DNA of 64,000 bases from positions 62,001-126,000 of the forward strand of contig JAHDYR010000024.1 of NCBI GenBank assembly GCA_019828565.1, read 5' to 3'. This document shows positions 46,783-59,500 of the stretch, in pieces. The notes under the pieces are model-generated. The model saw only the letters and a list, made by a program, of their open reading frames with translations. It was not told the origin of the DNA and did not search any database. The first letter of the stretch is position 1. The number at the start of each line of letters is the position of its first letter. Made by a program: the position numbers and the translations under genes. The stretch comes from Carpediemonas membranifera. Lineage: Eukaryota > Fornicata.

Positions 46783-48673
46783 ATGCCTTCCAAGATATAC
46801 ACGGTGAAGGCTTCCGTTAACAAGGCCATTGGCGAGATTAACGGCGGAGGCGATAACAACGCGCCGCGGCGAGGAAATCTTGAACCGGGCATGCGTTCTT
46901 TCACGCAGGCTAAGTACACATTCACTTGCCTGCTTGCGTGCGTCTCTGCATCTGCGCACGCGTTGACCCCACCGAGGACGGTCAAACTGTTCGACCAGGA
47001 GGTCCTCAAGCAGATCGTCAGCATTGCTCAGCAAAAGGTGTCGAAGGCAAAGGCAGCGGATCGGTGCAGGTGGATTGGCGACCTGGCGATGTGGAGGGAC
47101 CCTGACATAACCCCACTCGTCCGGGACTTCAGGGAAGCCTACGTTGGAATTGCAGCGCCATTTCAGAGCTGGTTGGGTGAGTACTCCACAGCCACCCGGG
47201 TCTGGCTCTCGCGCGCGTCACCCGGGTACCTGACCCGTCTTCGTGCTGGATTAGAACGGGTGCGTCCGCTCCTCCATGATCAGCCGGGTGTTCGACAGGA
47301 TTTTCTCGACACCCTAGGCGAGCTCGACACTGAGGTTGCCGCCATAGCCGCCGATCATGACAGGTATCATCCTCAAATGCATGCATTGCCCGAGGAGCAA
47401 CGGGTGGGTCGCACTGGTACCGTGGCCGAGGCCCTCGTCGGCGTGCTGTCGTGCGTCACGCGCATGAGTGCTGCAGTGACCAAACTGGTCACACTCACTC
47501 GTGCCGTGAACCTCGAGCTCAGTCAGGCCCTGCCAGAGCCGAAGCTCGTTCCGTTCGTGCCGATGGCACCGGTCAGGCCTGGGTTCATGACTCTCGAGCG
47601 CGGAGTAACAGCGCTCACCCCAGCGATGAAGAGGCGCCTGCGTGTGCACGTGAATTGGTCAGCAACCAAGAATTTGACCGACGAGCAGGTGGCTGAATAC
47701 GAGCGTGATCACGGTGACATCACCAAGCTCCGCAGAGTGCTCTCTGTGAAGACAGACGGGGTCTCTGTTGCTGTGACCGTTTGGGTGGGTCGCGAGAAAT
47801 ACCGTGGCGGTCGGGTGGCTGACCGGCCCACGTACAAAAAGGGTAGCAATAACAAGCGGGCTCAGCTCGGTCAGGATGACGCCGAGGCTACTCCTGCCCA
47901 GGACATTCAAGCTCTCATGGGCTTCGACCCTGGTGCTCGGTCGCTGGGCGGCTACACGATCCGCCGCCCAGACGGGCAGAGTGTATCTGGCGTACTCGCT
48001 AAGTGTGGCTACACTGCCACCCCCTCTTTCCGCGTGAATATGAGCGCAGCATCGTTCAAAACGACAAGTCTAGAGGCTCTCAAACAGTCGATTAGGTTTG
48101 TCCATGAGAACATCGTTCAGATCATCAACGAGGGGACGAGAAAGTGTTTCCGCCGGGCGACTTTTGCCAATCACCGTCTGCGCCTGAAGCACTTCGCCCG
48201 GGCTGGACGTCAACTCCTGGATGATCTCGGCGGGCGCCCCCCGGAGCCCATTCATCTCGAAGTCGCGTATGGGGCTGCACTGTTCGGTTCCGCCGGCACT
48301 CCCTCCTGTGCTCCGTACCGCCACTTTGCTCGAGCTCTCACTGGCATCATGTTCCGGCACAACGTCGTCATGAGTGTCACGATGGTCTCGGAATTCCGCA
48401 CTGTGCCCATACTGCAAAGCACACTTCAGACGTGTGGTGTACACACACCGCACCATGCTCTACCAGAATCCCGCGTGCGAGGGAGCTCCATGGCGCGTTG
48501 AACGGCTACGTCGGCATCCCGATCAGAGAGACATACTTCTCAATCTCTCTCACCGAGATAAGAGCGCCAGCGAGAACATCCTTTGGTGCACCTTCGATGC
48601 AACTTCAGATCAGATAGAGCAATCTCCTTTCCACTTCGACTCCCAGAGAGGTGCTCTTCCTCGCTATCATTAA
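46783..48673 (+). pseudogene. Fanzor (TnpB-like RNA-guided nuclease), split by one frameshift
   Basis: The first frame (46783-48501) encodes a basic/helical N-terminal part, then RuvC-I with the catalytic aspartate at residue 382 (MGFDPGARSLGGYTI). It continues with the region YGAALFGSAG and the relocated glutamate (MVSEFRT, residue 537) that Fanzors use instead of the canonical RuvC-II position. Between 48393 and 48404 coding moves to the next frame. There the zinc finger begins (CPYCKAHF, at 48404) and RuvC-III follows (HRDKSASENILWC, aspartate codon 48557-48559), with a stop at 48671-48673. Only three of the usual four zinc cysteines are obvious. Family features: RNA-guided DNA cleavage in the nucleus. 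Both halves look conserved, so the frameshift may be recent or a base error. Confidence 0.78.
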
Positions 48674-48788
48674 CTTGCTAAGTTGAGCAAGCACGCGCTG
48701 CAGCGGCGCGTGTTATGCTGCGCACGATTGATAGAGTATGATGAACCACACTGTGATCCTGATGCTGCTTGGATCACTGTGTGTTTTG
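48674..48788 (+). ncRNA. Candidate guide-RNA (omega RNA) scaffold of Fanzor
   Basis: Three consecutive hairpins directly follow the Fanzor stop: CTTGCT/AGCAAG (48674-48691); CACGCGC/GCGCGTG (48692-48712); and a 13-bp stem with one mismatch, CACACTGTGATCC/GGATCACTGTGTG (48747-48783). The 30-bp repeat starts 5 bp after the last stem. In TnpB and Fanzor loci the guide RNA covers the 3' end of the element and its guide reads into the adjoining sequence, which here would be the repeat. Position and folding fit; expression is unknown. Confidence 0.4.
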
Positions 48789-48818
48789 GACTCAACAATT
48801 CTAATCCTGCGCAGCACA
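48789..48818 (+). repeat. 30-bp direct repeat, right copy, flanking the Fanzor locus
   Basis: Perfect copy of 46402-46431, 5 bp after the strongest hairpin. It could be a target duplication, a terminal repeat of the Fanzor element, or the guide-matching sequence. Confidence 0.9.
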
Positions 48819-48921
48819 TGCGGTCTATAAATTTTGCGGGGCGACCTACGCGTTATATACCTCTATAGTGCCAGTGAATGCGTAGCATGTCATCAAATTT
48901 AGTTTTTCGTGTGTCAGCAGA

Positions 48922-50163
48922 TTACCCTAAACGGAGATCGTATCTGGGGAGGGCATAAATGATTGGGACGAACTTTGGCGTGCCGTTACCGTAAGTCCGG
49001 ATGCACAGATTGAACCTCTGCCCCGGGTCGGCTGCCAGACCGACATGTTGACATGCCACCTTGCTCCTCCAGGCCTTGCCGGCAGAGCAGTAGAAGATTG
49101 CCTTGTCGCTGGCCTTGGCCTCCATGTCTATCGGCTTCTGAGTTAACTCGTGGTAATTAAGCTTGACATCAGGGGAGCAGATCAGGACCGAGGCCAGCAT
49201 GACTCTGTTGGCCGTAGGGTTGGCCCACCGCAGTCGCCACACGCGGACTTGCTGACCCCCGTGGATGATCGGCGGTGTGCTGACGACGATCCTTTCCTCC
49301 TTTAGAACGCTGGGCCGAAGCTTGGCGATGAGCATGGGGAGCGGGGCAGTGGGGAGCTTCGTCGGCCCAGTCATCTTCAGCATCGACTCGATGACTTTAA
49401 GAGTCGAAGAGGAGTCGCCCAGGCGTTTTAGGTTGACTGGGATTCGCCAGATCTGATACGATCTTGGCTCTGGGGCGACATATACTCCGGACACTGACGG
49501 GAAAATCCAGAGATAATCCATATCGGCAGGGCAGATCGTCTCGCACCTCACAGAATCCTGCTCTAGTGTGATTCTGGCGGTGAGGGTCTCCCCCTTGGGT
49601 TGGGACTGGCCAGGCACTGATATCGGCATGGACTCGAGCTTGGCCCCCATATCAATGGAGAGATTGCCGCCAAGGGTCCAAGCAAACCAAATTTTGACTG
49701 GGGGCTTAGTGGTCATTGTTGCCAGGGCGGGCAGCGACCAGGTCCGAGCTGCCGGACGGAGCTTCCTACTGATAGACCGGAACTGGCCGACTAGACGGCC
49801 ATCCGTTCCACGGGTCCACTTACGCTGCGCCTTAAGATACTTTGAAAGCGTTCTCTGCTTCTTCTTCAACGAGGAGCGGTGGGGGGCGACGACTTCGTCC
49901 TCGATGTGCTTCGCGAGTGGTGAAGCAGCTGGTATATCGTCAATAATGCGGCGGATTAGCACAATTATGTGATCAAGCATGTAGGGAAGTGGATATGGTA
50001 GTTCTGACGAACATGTCCCACGAATCCGGCGGGAGAGAACAATGGTTAGGTGTTCAACCTGGCTCGCGAACTTATAATCGATTGAATCTGTGTCTTCAAT
50101 AGCTTTTTTCGCATCTGCAATTGAAGAACGCACTTCTGTGCACCAGTGAAGGATGTTCTTCAT
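48922..50163 (-). CDS. Hypothetical protein, conserved-looking
   Basis: 413 residues from the ATG at 50163 (opening MKNILHWCTEVRSSI). The open frame extends 49 codons upstream with a hydrophobic stretch (GIYALLFLPALHSPLF) that could be a signal or anchor if the ATG at 50310 is used. The N-terminal third is helical and basic (SSLKKKQRTLSKYLKAQRKW). The rest looks like beta-rich domains (KIWFAWTLGGNLSIDM, RVWRLRWANPTANRVM). I do not recognise the family. It is divergent from the dynein gene, with about 380 bp between the two likely starts. Confidence 0.65.
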   Translation of the reverse strand: MKNILHWCTEVRSSIADAKKAIEDTDSIDYKFASQVEHLTIVLSRRIRGTCSSELPYPLPYMLDHIIVLIRRIIDDIPAASPLAKHIEDEVVAPHRSSLKKKQRTLSKYLKAQRKWTRGTDGRLVGQFRSISRKLRPAARTWSLPALATMTTKPPVKIWFAWTLGGNLSIDMGAKLESMPISVPGQSQPKGETLTARITLEQDSVRCETICPADMDYLWIFPSVSGVYVAPEPRSYQIWRIPVNLKRLGDSSSTLKVIESMLKMTGPTKLPTAPLPMLIAKLRPSVLKEERIVVSTPPIIHGGQQVRVWRLRWANPTANRVMLASVLICSPDVKLNYHELTQKPIDMEAKASDKAIFYCSAGKAWRSKVACQHVGLAADPGQRFNLCIRTYGNGTPKFVPIIYALPRYDLRLG

Positions 50164-50544
50164 TTGCCTTGGTCCGGACAAATGGTCTAATCTGACAATT
50201 GAATAAAGCAGCTCAAGAGGCAAGAGCGCGTGTGGAAAGAGAGGGGAATGAAGTGCAGGAAGGAATAGAAGAGCGTAGATGCCTGATGCTAATACATGCG
50301 TCAACCCCACAGCAAACCAGCCCCAAAATGTGTAGAAAGAGCATAGTCCCCAGGGTGCATCATCTAAAGGTCCTTCAACATGTTCCCATGTTCGTTGTGC
50401 TCACAGTCAGCGATGATCGATCACTAATCTGCACAACCAAAGGCATCATGAGTGAAGAGGCTCCTGTGGACGTTAGTCCGCTAAGAGCATTCATTACTCA
50501 AGCTGCTTCCCTATTCTTCCCATCTTGTGAGCTTCAGCTTGCCG

Positions 50545-53500
50545 ATGTTTGTTTCTTGTCGCGAATTGACACAGGACGTCTTAAACGCCTTCTACACGAA
50601 GGAAGAGACACTCAGCATGCTTCTCACGAAGGAAGGTACTGATGCATCAGAGCTTAGCGTGCATGTGGACTCCCTCTTAATCCAGAGCGATTCCACTTGC
50701 CTTGTCATCCTTAAGAAGGCTACAACCATTGACCCCGAGACGCCCATTGCTGTTCAACTTGATGTCATGTCATTCTCTGGCCGCAATGCCCTGGAGACGT
50801 TCCTCAACGACTTCCACCGCGCCGTCGTGCACCCATCGGCCGTCGGCGGTGGTCTCCAACAAGTCAACCGCCTCCGCACCGAGATCTCAAAGCTCGAGGG
50901 CACATTCCGCCAGTGCCAGCCGGTGACGCACATCCCCGAGCCCCGTCTCACCGTTCCTGACCGGCTCAAGGCTCACCTGACCGCCGGCAAGGCCCCACTC
51001 GACCTTGAGCTCGACGACGAGCTCGTTACCGATCTCCGTAAGGCGTTCAACCGCTGGTTTGCAGACACCAACGCTCTCGTGAAGGTTGACCGCGATGTTT
51101 CCAGCGGCCCCGCTGCCAACGAGCTTAGCTTCCTGCTATCCAAGGCCGAGCGCCTCGATGCCGCCCTCCGCGTTAAGGACAGCCCCGAGATGAAGGCTAT
51201 GGTCTCTATCATCAACTCTGACGACGCCAAGGACATCCTTGGCGTCCAGGCCGTCCGTCTCGCCACCATGCTCCGGGACGACGATCAGCTGGCCTCGACC
51301 CTTGATCGAATCAAAAGAGTCAACACCCAGTTCTCCGGCCTGCCCCTCGCCTCCATCGAGACTTCAGCAGACTTCGCCGACCTCAAGGCTGCATGTGACC
51401 GTGCTGTCGAACAGCTGAAGAGCAAGTTTGTCAGACCCGGTCTGGATGAGCTGTACGGAGTCGAGCGGTTCATCCTCTTCGTCAACGCAGTCGCCCGAGA
51501 CTTCGGGGCAGCCATGGTGAGCATGCTGACGACCCAGCAGCCCCTGTTCGGCGGTGTCGACCCCGAGGATCGCCTCGTGTCTGCCGGAAACGTCCTTCAG
51601 GCTGTGGACCAGAGCTTCGCAGAGATTGGCCGTGACCTCCAGGCCGCTGGCATGATTCCTGCCCACCGTCGTCTGCGCCAGTCACTCGGCGACCTGTACC
51701 ACCTGATCCAACGAACCCTCGAGTTCCTTCAGCAGCACAACAAGCTCAGACAAGGCGTGCTCGACGTCTTTGGCCCCACGTCTCCCATGCTCTCGGCCCT
51801 GGATGGTTCATTCGCCCGGCTCGGCGTCGAGGAGTCGGCCCTGCTCGATACCACTGAGCGGGGCGAGCAGGCGTGGCAGACCGCGAACGAGCGGTATATG
51901 GCTGTGACTAAGAGCGTTGAGGAGGAGCTTGTCGAGATCCTCCGCGCCAGACTCGGGGCAGCCAGCACTGCGTCCCAGATGCACGCCGTGTTCAGACAGT
52001 TCCACGGCCTGTTTTTCCGCCCTGCCCTGAAGAGCGCCGCGGCCGACTACCAAACCCCGCTCCTCGAGCGAGTTGAGGACGAACTCATGGCTTTGCGGCA
52101 GAGGTGCATCGACAAGCCCGAGAAGACCCCACTTGGTCGCTACCTCATGCGTGCGGGCCATTCAAGGGCCGTGGCAACGCTGCTTTACTCCGAGCAGCTC
52201 CACGCCGAGCTGAACCTGTACTCATCCAGGGTCGAGCAGATCCTGGGGGCCGATTGGCAGGATCACGCCGACGGTGCCGCCCTTGCGGAGGGCATCAGAA
52301 AGGCCCGCCAGCTCGTGCAGGACCCACAGACCTTGCTGTCCGAGTGGCTCTTCAAGAACCACGTCGTGCTGGAGCAGGCGGCTGCTCTGACCGAAACCAG
52401 TGTGCTGGCATCCGACGGCAAGCCTCAGCCGACTATCATCGTCAACCTCTCACCCGAGATCGTCCGCATGTTCATGGAGGCCCGCTACTTCGTCAGGGCT
52501 ACGTCTGGCCGCAAGGGCCGTATTTCCAAGTCTGCCTCCGAAACAATCACCAGAGTCAAGACGTTCCAGCGGAAGAACGGCGAGTACATCACCATCGGCC
52601 GCCGTATGGCATGCCGCTTGGTCGAGATTCACGCGGCCCTAGCCCGTCTCTCTGGCGAGGGTGTGGCCGGCTGGAAGGAGACAACTAGTCTGCTCGACGG
52701 CCTCCGCCACAAGGTCCACGCCACCCTGGATGCTATCGCCAAGCTCAAGTGGGGCCAGTTGCAGCTCATCAGAGACTCTGCTGCCGCCCTCGACGACATC
52801 ACCGCCGCCTTGACCAAGTCCGTCCTCGAGCTCACGGATAGAGCGACCGAGCTCAACTCGGAGCTCCACAAGATCGCCCACGGGTCCATCGAGGAGGTAC
52901 CGGCTGCTGTGTCCGCTGTGAACTCAGCTCTGAGTGACCTTGACCTCTCTGGGTTTACTCCAATCATTCCTTTCGTCACAGCGGTGGAGGCCCGCATTCG
53001 TGAGATCCTCGTCTGCCGTGTCACTGAGCTCTGCAAGGATGTGACTGCCGGCACTGGAGCCCACGCCATCCCGTCCACCGAGGCCGAGCTCCGCTTTGAA
53101 CACGGCAAGGCCACACTCACCCCCAGCCCTGTCACCATAGTCGTCGATGCTCACGCCCACCTTGAGAACCTCGTCAGCCAGCTGGTCGGCACGCCCCGCC
53201 CCCGTCTTGTTAGGACCGGCTACGAGCCGGCCTTGACGGATTACAGCGACGTATGGACCGAATGCGCCGACGCCTTGGCTCCTGCCACTGCAACCATCGT
53301 ACAGACATCCAAGAGCCTCGCGGAGCTTCTCCAGGGCTGGCGTTCTCTCGCCGGACTCTGGTCTCTTTCGAATGAGACGGTTGCTGAGGCATTTGGCTCC
53401 GATATTGATGCGTGGCTCACAGCCCTGTCTGATTTGATCGCATCAAAGGAGTCACTCACAGTCGACACCCCCGACGCCATTGGCCACGTCCGTGTGCGCT

Positions 53501-56500
53501 ACACCGCCCTCTCACAGGTCAGGGAAAAGGTCTCCAGCTGGCAGAAGGCCCTTGCTGCCGGCGCCATGGCTAACTTGAAGGCAGAGATCGCCTCCCGTGT
53601 CCAGGATGCCGAAGCTGCCCGTGAGCAGGCCGAGACTCTCTCCATCTCCGGCGATGTTTCAGTCGTGGTCAAGTCGCTCGACACCCTCCAGACCCTCATG
53701 AAAACGGCACCCGAGACCAGGAAAATCGCCGACGCTCTCGCCGCAAAGTGTCAGGCTCTAGAGCCGTACGAAAGCTCTGCCCCTGGCTTGGCCGTCGAAC
53801 TGAGCGGCGCCGTCGACACCATGCAGGAGGCCATCGATAAGGTCACTGACGGCTTCGTCGCCAACTTCCCAACCGTGTCGAACATCATCTACGGCGCTGA
53901 CCATGTCCTCGCCGACACAGCCATCGGCATCCTCGACAGTTGGTCTGACGACAAGCCGCTGGGCAACATCCCGTACGAGGAGGCTGTTGGCCGGCTTGAA
54001 GAGCACCGCTCCGCCCTCACTGAAGCACTTGACGACGTCAAGGCCCAGATCGGAGCTGTCTCTGCCCTGCTCGACGTATCTGCCGCCCTCACATCCCTCG
54101 CTCCGCCAAACAAGACGTCGGCTGTCTCACAGAAGGGGTGCCAGTCCCGCCTTCTCGCGGCCCTTGAGGAGGTCGGCCACATTGCGGATCTGTGGGAGGC
54201 ACTCCGCCCCGTCAAGCTCGGCGTTGCCTCCGTCCGCCAGACCCTGTGGCCCACGGTTGAGGCCGCGTCACTCAGCGGAATCCTTTCCGAGCTGAACAAT
54301 AAGCTCTCCGCCCTCCCCGGCAAGTTCAGGACCACGGAGCCGTACTCTCATGCCCAGGCCGAGCTGCAGGCCATCAGCGCCTGCGTCCCTGTGATCCGGG
54401 CCCTATCTGGCCCCATGATGCGCCACAGACACTGGACCCAGCTCGCAAACTCCGTGGGCGACCAGAAGTACGCCGTCCCAGCCGAGCTCGTCGTAGAAGA
54501 CATCCTCGCCATCGGTGCCAAGGGTTCTCCTGCTGAGCGCCACGTCAAGGAGGTCATGCGGGTTGCTCAGGGCGAGCTCGCCATCGAGGAGTTCATCAAG
54601 GAGACCGAGAACGCCTGGTCACAGCAGGAGTTCCCCATTGTCACGAAGGACGACGGTCAGCGGGTCGTTCGGGAGTGGGACTCGATTATGGAGCTTGCCC
54701 GTGACAACCTGGGCAATCTCTCCGGTGTCCGGGCGTCCCCATTCTTCTCCTCGTTCGCTGAGACCATCGCTGCATGGGAAACCAAGCTCGAATCCGTCCT
54801 TGTTCTCCTTGAGACATGGGCACCCGTCCAGAAGCTCTGGGTCTACCTCCGCACTGTCGTCTTCGGCACTGGAGATATCGCCCGCCAACTCCCTGCCGAC
54901 GCCCAGCGCCTGAGGGCTGCCGACGCTGAGATGAACGGCGTCATGGCCGACCTGGCTGGTATGCCGAGAGTACTCGCATTCGACGCCGCGTTCAACGGCA
55001 AGGGCGAGATCGTGGGCCGTCTTACCCGCGTGGGCGAGGCCCTCAGGAAGGTCCAGACCGCCCTTGGTCAGTACCTCGAGTCCCAACGGTCCAAGAACCC
55101 CAGGCTCTACTTCCTCGGCGACGAGGACCTTCTGGAGATCCTCGGAAACCAGAAGGATATCACTGTCATTTCCAAGCACCTGCCGAAGCTCTTCACGGCG
55201 CTCGGTTCTCTCGTCACCAAGGAGGAGGAAGAGGCCACTGTCATCGAGGCCGTTGTCAGCATTTCCCAGGAGACACTCACCCTTGAGCCCATCGCATACA
55301 AGCCAGAGAGCGGAATCCACGACCTCCTGTACGAGCTCGAGGTTGGCAACACCAAGGCGCTCAAGAAGCAAGTGCTGTCCGCTTACCACAGTCTGTCCGA
55401 TTCCACAGACTCCATGCTCAAGGTGTTTGAATCACACATATTCCAAGCCACGCATCTGGCACTCTCTGCGGTGTGGTCCTCGGCCGTCACCCAGGCCATC
55501 GCCGAAAACACCCTCGCCGACCTGTCTGAAAAATGGGCGCGGCTGCTATCCACTGCCGCGCAGGTTAGTGACGGCGGACCCAAGTTCAGAGCACTCATCA
55601 CCGAGCTGACGTACCAGAGTGGCACAGTCGCCCGACTCGCTCTGGACTCTGATCCACATTGCACATGGGCCCTAACGGTCAGCACGGCTGTGTCTGCTGA
55701 GTCTGACGCCCTCGTCTCCATCTCTGTCGGTGGAGTGACCTACCCCTACGGCTGGGAGCTCCTCGGCCTTGACCGTCTTGTCACCACGCCGCTGACAGAG
55801 CAGTGCTACCTGGCCCTCACCCAGGCCTTGGCCCAGGGTCTCGGCGGCTCCCCTGCAGGTCCCGCTGGTACAGGTAAGACCGAGACAGTCAAGCAGCTTG
55901 CCGGCGTCCTTGGCCGCCATGTAGTCGTGTTCTGCTGCGACGAGTCCTTCGACACTGCGGCGATCACCCGCATCCTCGTTGGTACGGCTGAGCTCGGTGC
56001 GTTCGTCTGCTTTGACGAGTTCAACCGTCTGGAGGAAGCCATCATGTCGGCTGTGTCAAGAGTCCTCGCTGTCATCCAGCGCGGCGTCCTCACGAAGTCC
56101 TCCTCGATCAAGCTTCTTGATCGCGACATCAAGCTGAACCCAGGCCTGGGCGTGTTCATCACGATGAACCCCGGCTACGCTGGCCGCCAGGAGCTGCCCG
56201 ATAACCTCAAGTCGATGTTCAGGTCCGTCCTCATGACGAAGCCCGACGGCCAGATCATCGCAGAGGTCATGCTGAGTACGCACGGCTTCGTCACTGCCGC
56301 CACGCTTGCTTCAAAGGCTGTCCCCTTCTTCGAGTTCTGCGAGGGCCATCTTTCGTCCCAAGCACATTATGACTGGGGTCTCAGAGCCATTCGCTCCGTC
56401 CTTGTAGCCGCCGGCAGAGTTTTGCGGACCCAGGGCGATATTCCCGAGGAGGCCAGGGCCGAGTGCGAGTTCAAGGCCTTCATTGAGGCTCTGACCGACT

Positions 56501-59500
56501 CCGTGGTTCCCAAGCTTGTTGCCGAGGACCGCGAGCCATTCAAGCAGCTTCTTCTCCAGTCATTCCGAGCTGATCCCACTGGCACGGTCGACAAGGGCCT
56601 CAATGACGCCATACTCGAAGTCTGCGCTGAATGGGAGCTCACGCCAACTGATGAGTTCGTGAGCAAGGTCCACCAGCTTCAGCGGACACTGCTGGCTCAC
56701 CACGGTGTTATGGTTGTTGGTGACGCTGGATCAGGAAAGACATGCGTGTGGCGGGCGCTGGTTCACGCCAAGCAGAAGCAGGGAAGAGAGATCAGACATG
56801 TCGTCATCGCACCCAAGGCTGTGAGCAAGGAAGAGCTGTACGGCACTCTCGACGCCGCCCGCGAGTGGAAGGATGGTGTCCTCACCGCACAGTTCCGCCG
56901 CATCGTGGAGTGCCCCGACGATGTCGACCACTGGATCGTTCTCGACGGCAGCATCGATCCCGTGACTGTCGAGAACCTCAACTCCGTGCTCGACGACAAC
57001 AGAGTGCTCACCTTGCCCACTGGAGAGCGGTTGTCGTTGCCCCACAACGCCAGGATCGTCTTTGAGACCACCACCCTCAAGCAGGCCACACTTGCCACTG
57101 TCTCCAGATGCGGTATGGTCTGGGTCGCGGACATTATCGAGCCCCGCCACCAGCTCGCTCGGGGCATCGCCCAGCTGGGTTCCGGAAAGAGCGGCTGGAA
57201 GACCTGCAACGTCCGGCAGAACCAACTTGAAGTTGAGGCCATAGCCCGCGAGATCTGGTCAACCCTGCCCGAGATTTACTCCAAGATTGCCCCCGAGATT
57301 TCGAAGACCTCCGAGGACCAGATCATGGAGTTCTCCCACTCCCGGGTCATCGCTACAGTCATGGCCCACCTCCGCTATGCTGTCCACACCGCCACGGCCC
57401 AACCCCAACACGGCGACGTCATGAAGGGTTTCCTCTCCCGCTATGCCGCCCACGCCCTCTTCTGGTCGGCCGTGGCTGCCATCCCTCCAGCCCGGCAGGA
57501 GATCTTTGCAAAGAAGTTTACTGCTGACCTCGGGCTCGAGCTCCCTTCGCAGCCCATCTACACGTGCCAGCCCGACCCTGTCACTGGCACGTGGGCCGAG
57601 ATGACACCACCGGCTCCGCCACCGATCAAGACCGAGGATATCGGTCTCACCGTCGTTCCCACGATGGACACTGTCCGTAATAATCATTTGATTACTACTG
57701 GTCTTCATGGCGCTGGTGTTGTTGTCCTGGTCGGCAAGGCTGGTACTGGCAAGACCATGTCCTTTACTGCCACCACCGAGAACGATGACGATCTCAATGT
57801 TGTCTTCCTCAACTTCTCCTCGAGCACCGGGCGGCAGCTCATCGTCGACACCCTCTTCAGGCATTGTGTCCGCCGGTCGACGCACGTTGGCACCGTCCTC
57901 GCCCCTGCTCACGGCAAGCTCGTCCTCTTCTGCGACGAAATCAACCTGCCCAAGCCCGATGCTTACGGTACTGTCCGTGCCATCGCCTTCCTCCGCCACG
58001 TCATCGAGCATGGCGGGTTCTGGACGTCCCGCTACGGGTGGCTCGCTGTTGAGAACGTTCTCATCGGTGGCTGCTGCAACCCGCCGACTGACGCGGGACG
58101 TGTCCCCTTCGACCCCCGCTTCCTGCGCCATCTCCCTCTCGTCCTCGTCGACACACCGTCCCTTGAGTCGATGCGCCGCATCTATACGACTTACAACAAG
58201 GCCGCCTTCCGCCCCTGCCCCACCCTTGCCGCGACGGTTGACGACGTCACCGACTTCATGATCAACGTTTACCGCGAGAACCAGGCCATGTTCGGCGGCA
58301 AGCAGCCTCACTACTTCTACTCGACGAGGGAGCTGTCTCGCTGGTCCAGGGCTATCGCTGTCTGCCTGGCCGAGACGCCTGTGGAGCCTTCCCTCGAAGA
58401 ACTCTCCGACCTCGTCGTCCACGAGGCAATGCGCCTCTTCCACGACCGGCTGGTCAGCGCAGAGGACAAGAACTCCCACGTCCAGTGCATCAAGGCACTG
58501 ACTGCCTCACTCCCCACGAGCTTGCCCGCCCAGGAACTCCTGTTCACTCCATGGCTCGGCGGCCAGTATGCCAAGGTTGAGAAGGACGCCCTTGCTGACT
58601 TCATCCAGTACCGACTAACCACGTTCACAGACGAGGAGGGCGTCGTTGGCGACCTTGTGCTCTTCCCCGAGATGCTGGGTCTCCTGTGCTCCATCGACCG
58701 CGTCCTCAGGCAGCCCATGGGTCATGTCCTGCTCATCGGTGCCAGCGGGGCCGGCAAAACCGTCAGCACGCGCTTCGTGTCTTGGATGGACGGCTTTACG
58801 CTTGAGACAATCAATTCTCACGCCAAGTACACCCTCCGCGACTTCGAGGACGACCTTCGCCGCATCATGATCGCCGCCGGTGTGAATGGTGACCGCACTG
58901 TCCTTCTATTCGACGAGAGCAACGTTCTCGGCACGGCCTTCCTCGAGCATATGAATGCTCTCCTCGCCTCTGGTGACATTCCCGGCCTGTTCGCTGACGC
59001 CACCCTCGATGACCTCATCAGCCAGTTGTCCGACGTCACTTACAGAGAAGGAGCCCATGTCGACACCGAGGACCGTACCGCGTTGTACTCGTGGTTCACA
59101 AAGAGGGTCCGCACAAACCTACACGTTGTCATGACCATGAACCCAGCATCTCCGGCCTTTAACTCCAGAACGAAGTCATCCCCCGCCCTTTTCAACCGCT
59201 GTGTTGTCCACTGGGTTGGAGACTGGTCTGACGAGGCTCTCCAGATGGTCGCCGATGCTTATCTCGGCAAGGTAGACCTTGAGGGTCACGTCGACGACCC
59301 GTCTGGGTACAGAGAGCGCTTCATCGGCAGTGCAGTCGCCCTTCACAAGGAAGCGGGTGTTGTCGGCGCCGAGATTGCCGCAGACCCCACATGCTCTGCT
59401 GCTGTTTCTGCGGTCCAGCACATCTCACCCAGACACTTCATTGCCATGCTCTCCGCCTTCGCCCAGCAGCATATGTCCATCGCAGAACGTCGGTCCACTG

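Noticed and set aside
46451-46783. 110-codon - strand ORF divergent from Fanzor
   Set aside because: Low-complexity polar sequence, no recognisable domain, and full overlap with the likely Fanzor promoter region. Kept only as a note.
50526-50573. 48-bp GT...AG intron at the start of dynein
   Set aside because: Splicing it creates a stop and does not change frame, so it cannot join the two N-terminal frames. No better pair of sites was clear by eye.
57259-58479. 406-codon - strand frame inside the dynein gene
   Set aside because: Mirror frame of GC-rich dynein coding sequence; it spans the AAA3 region and has no independent support.
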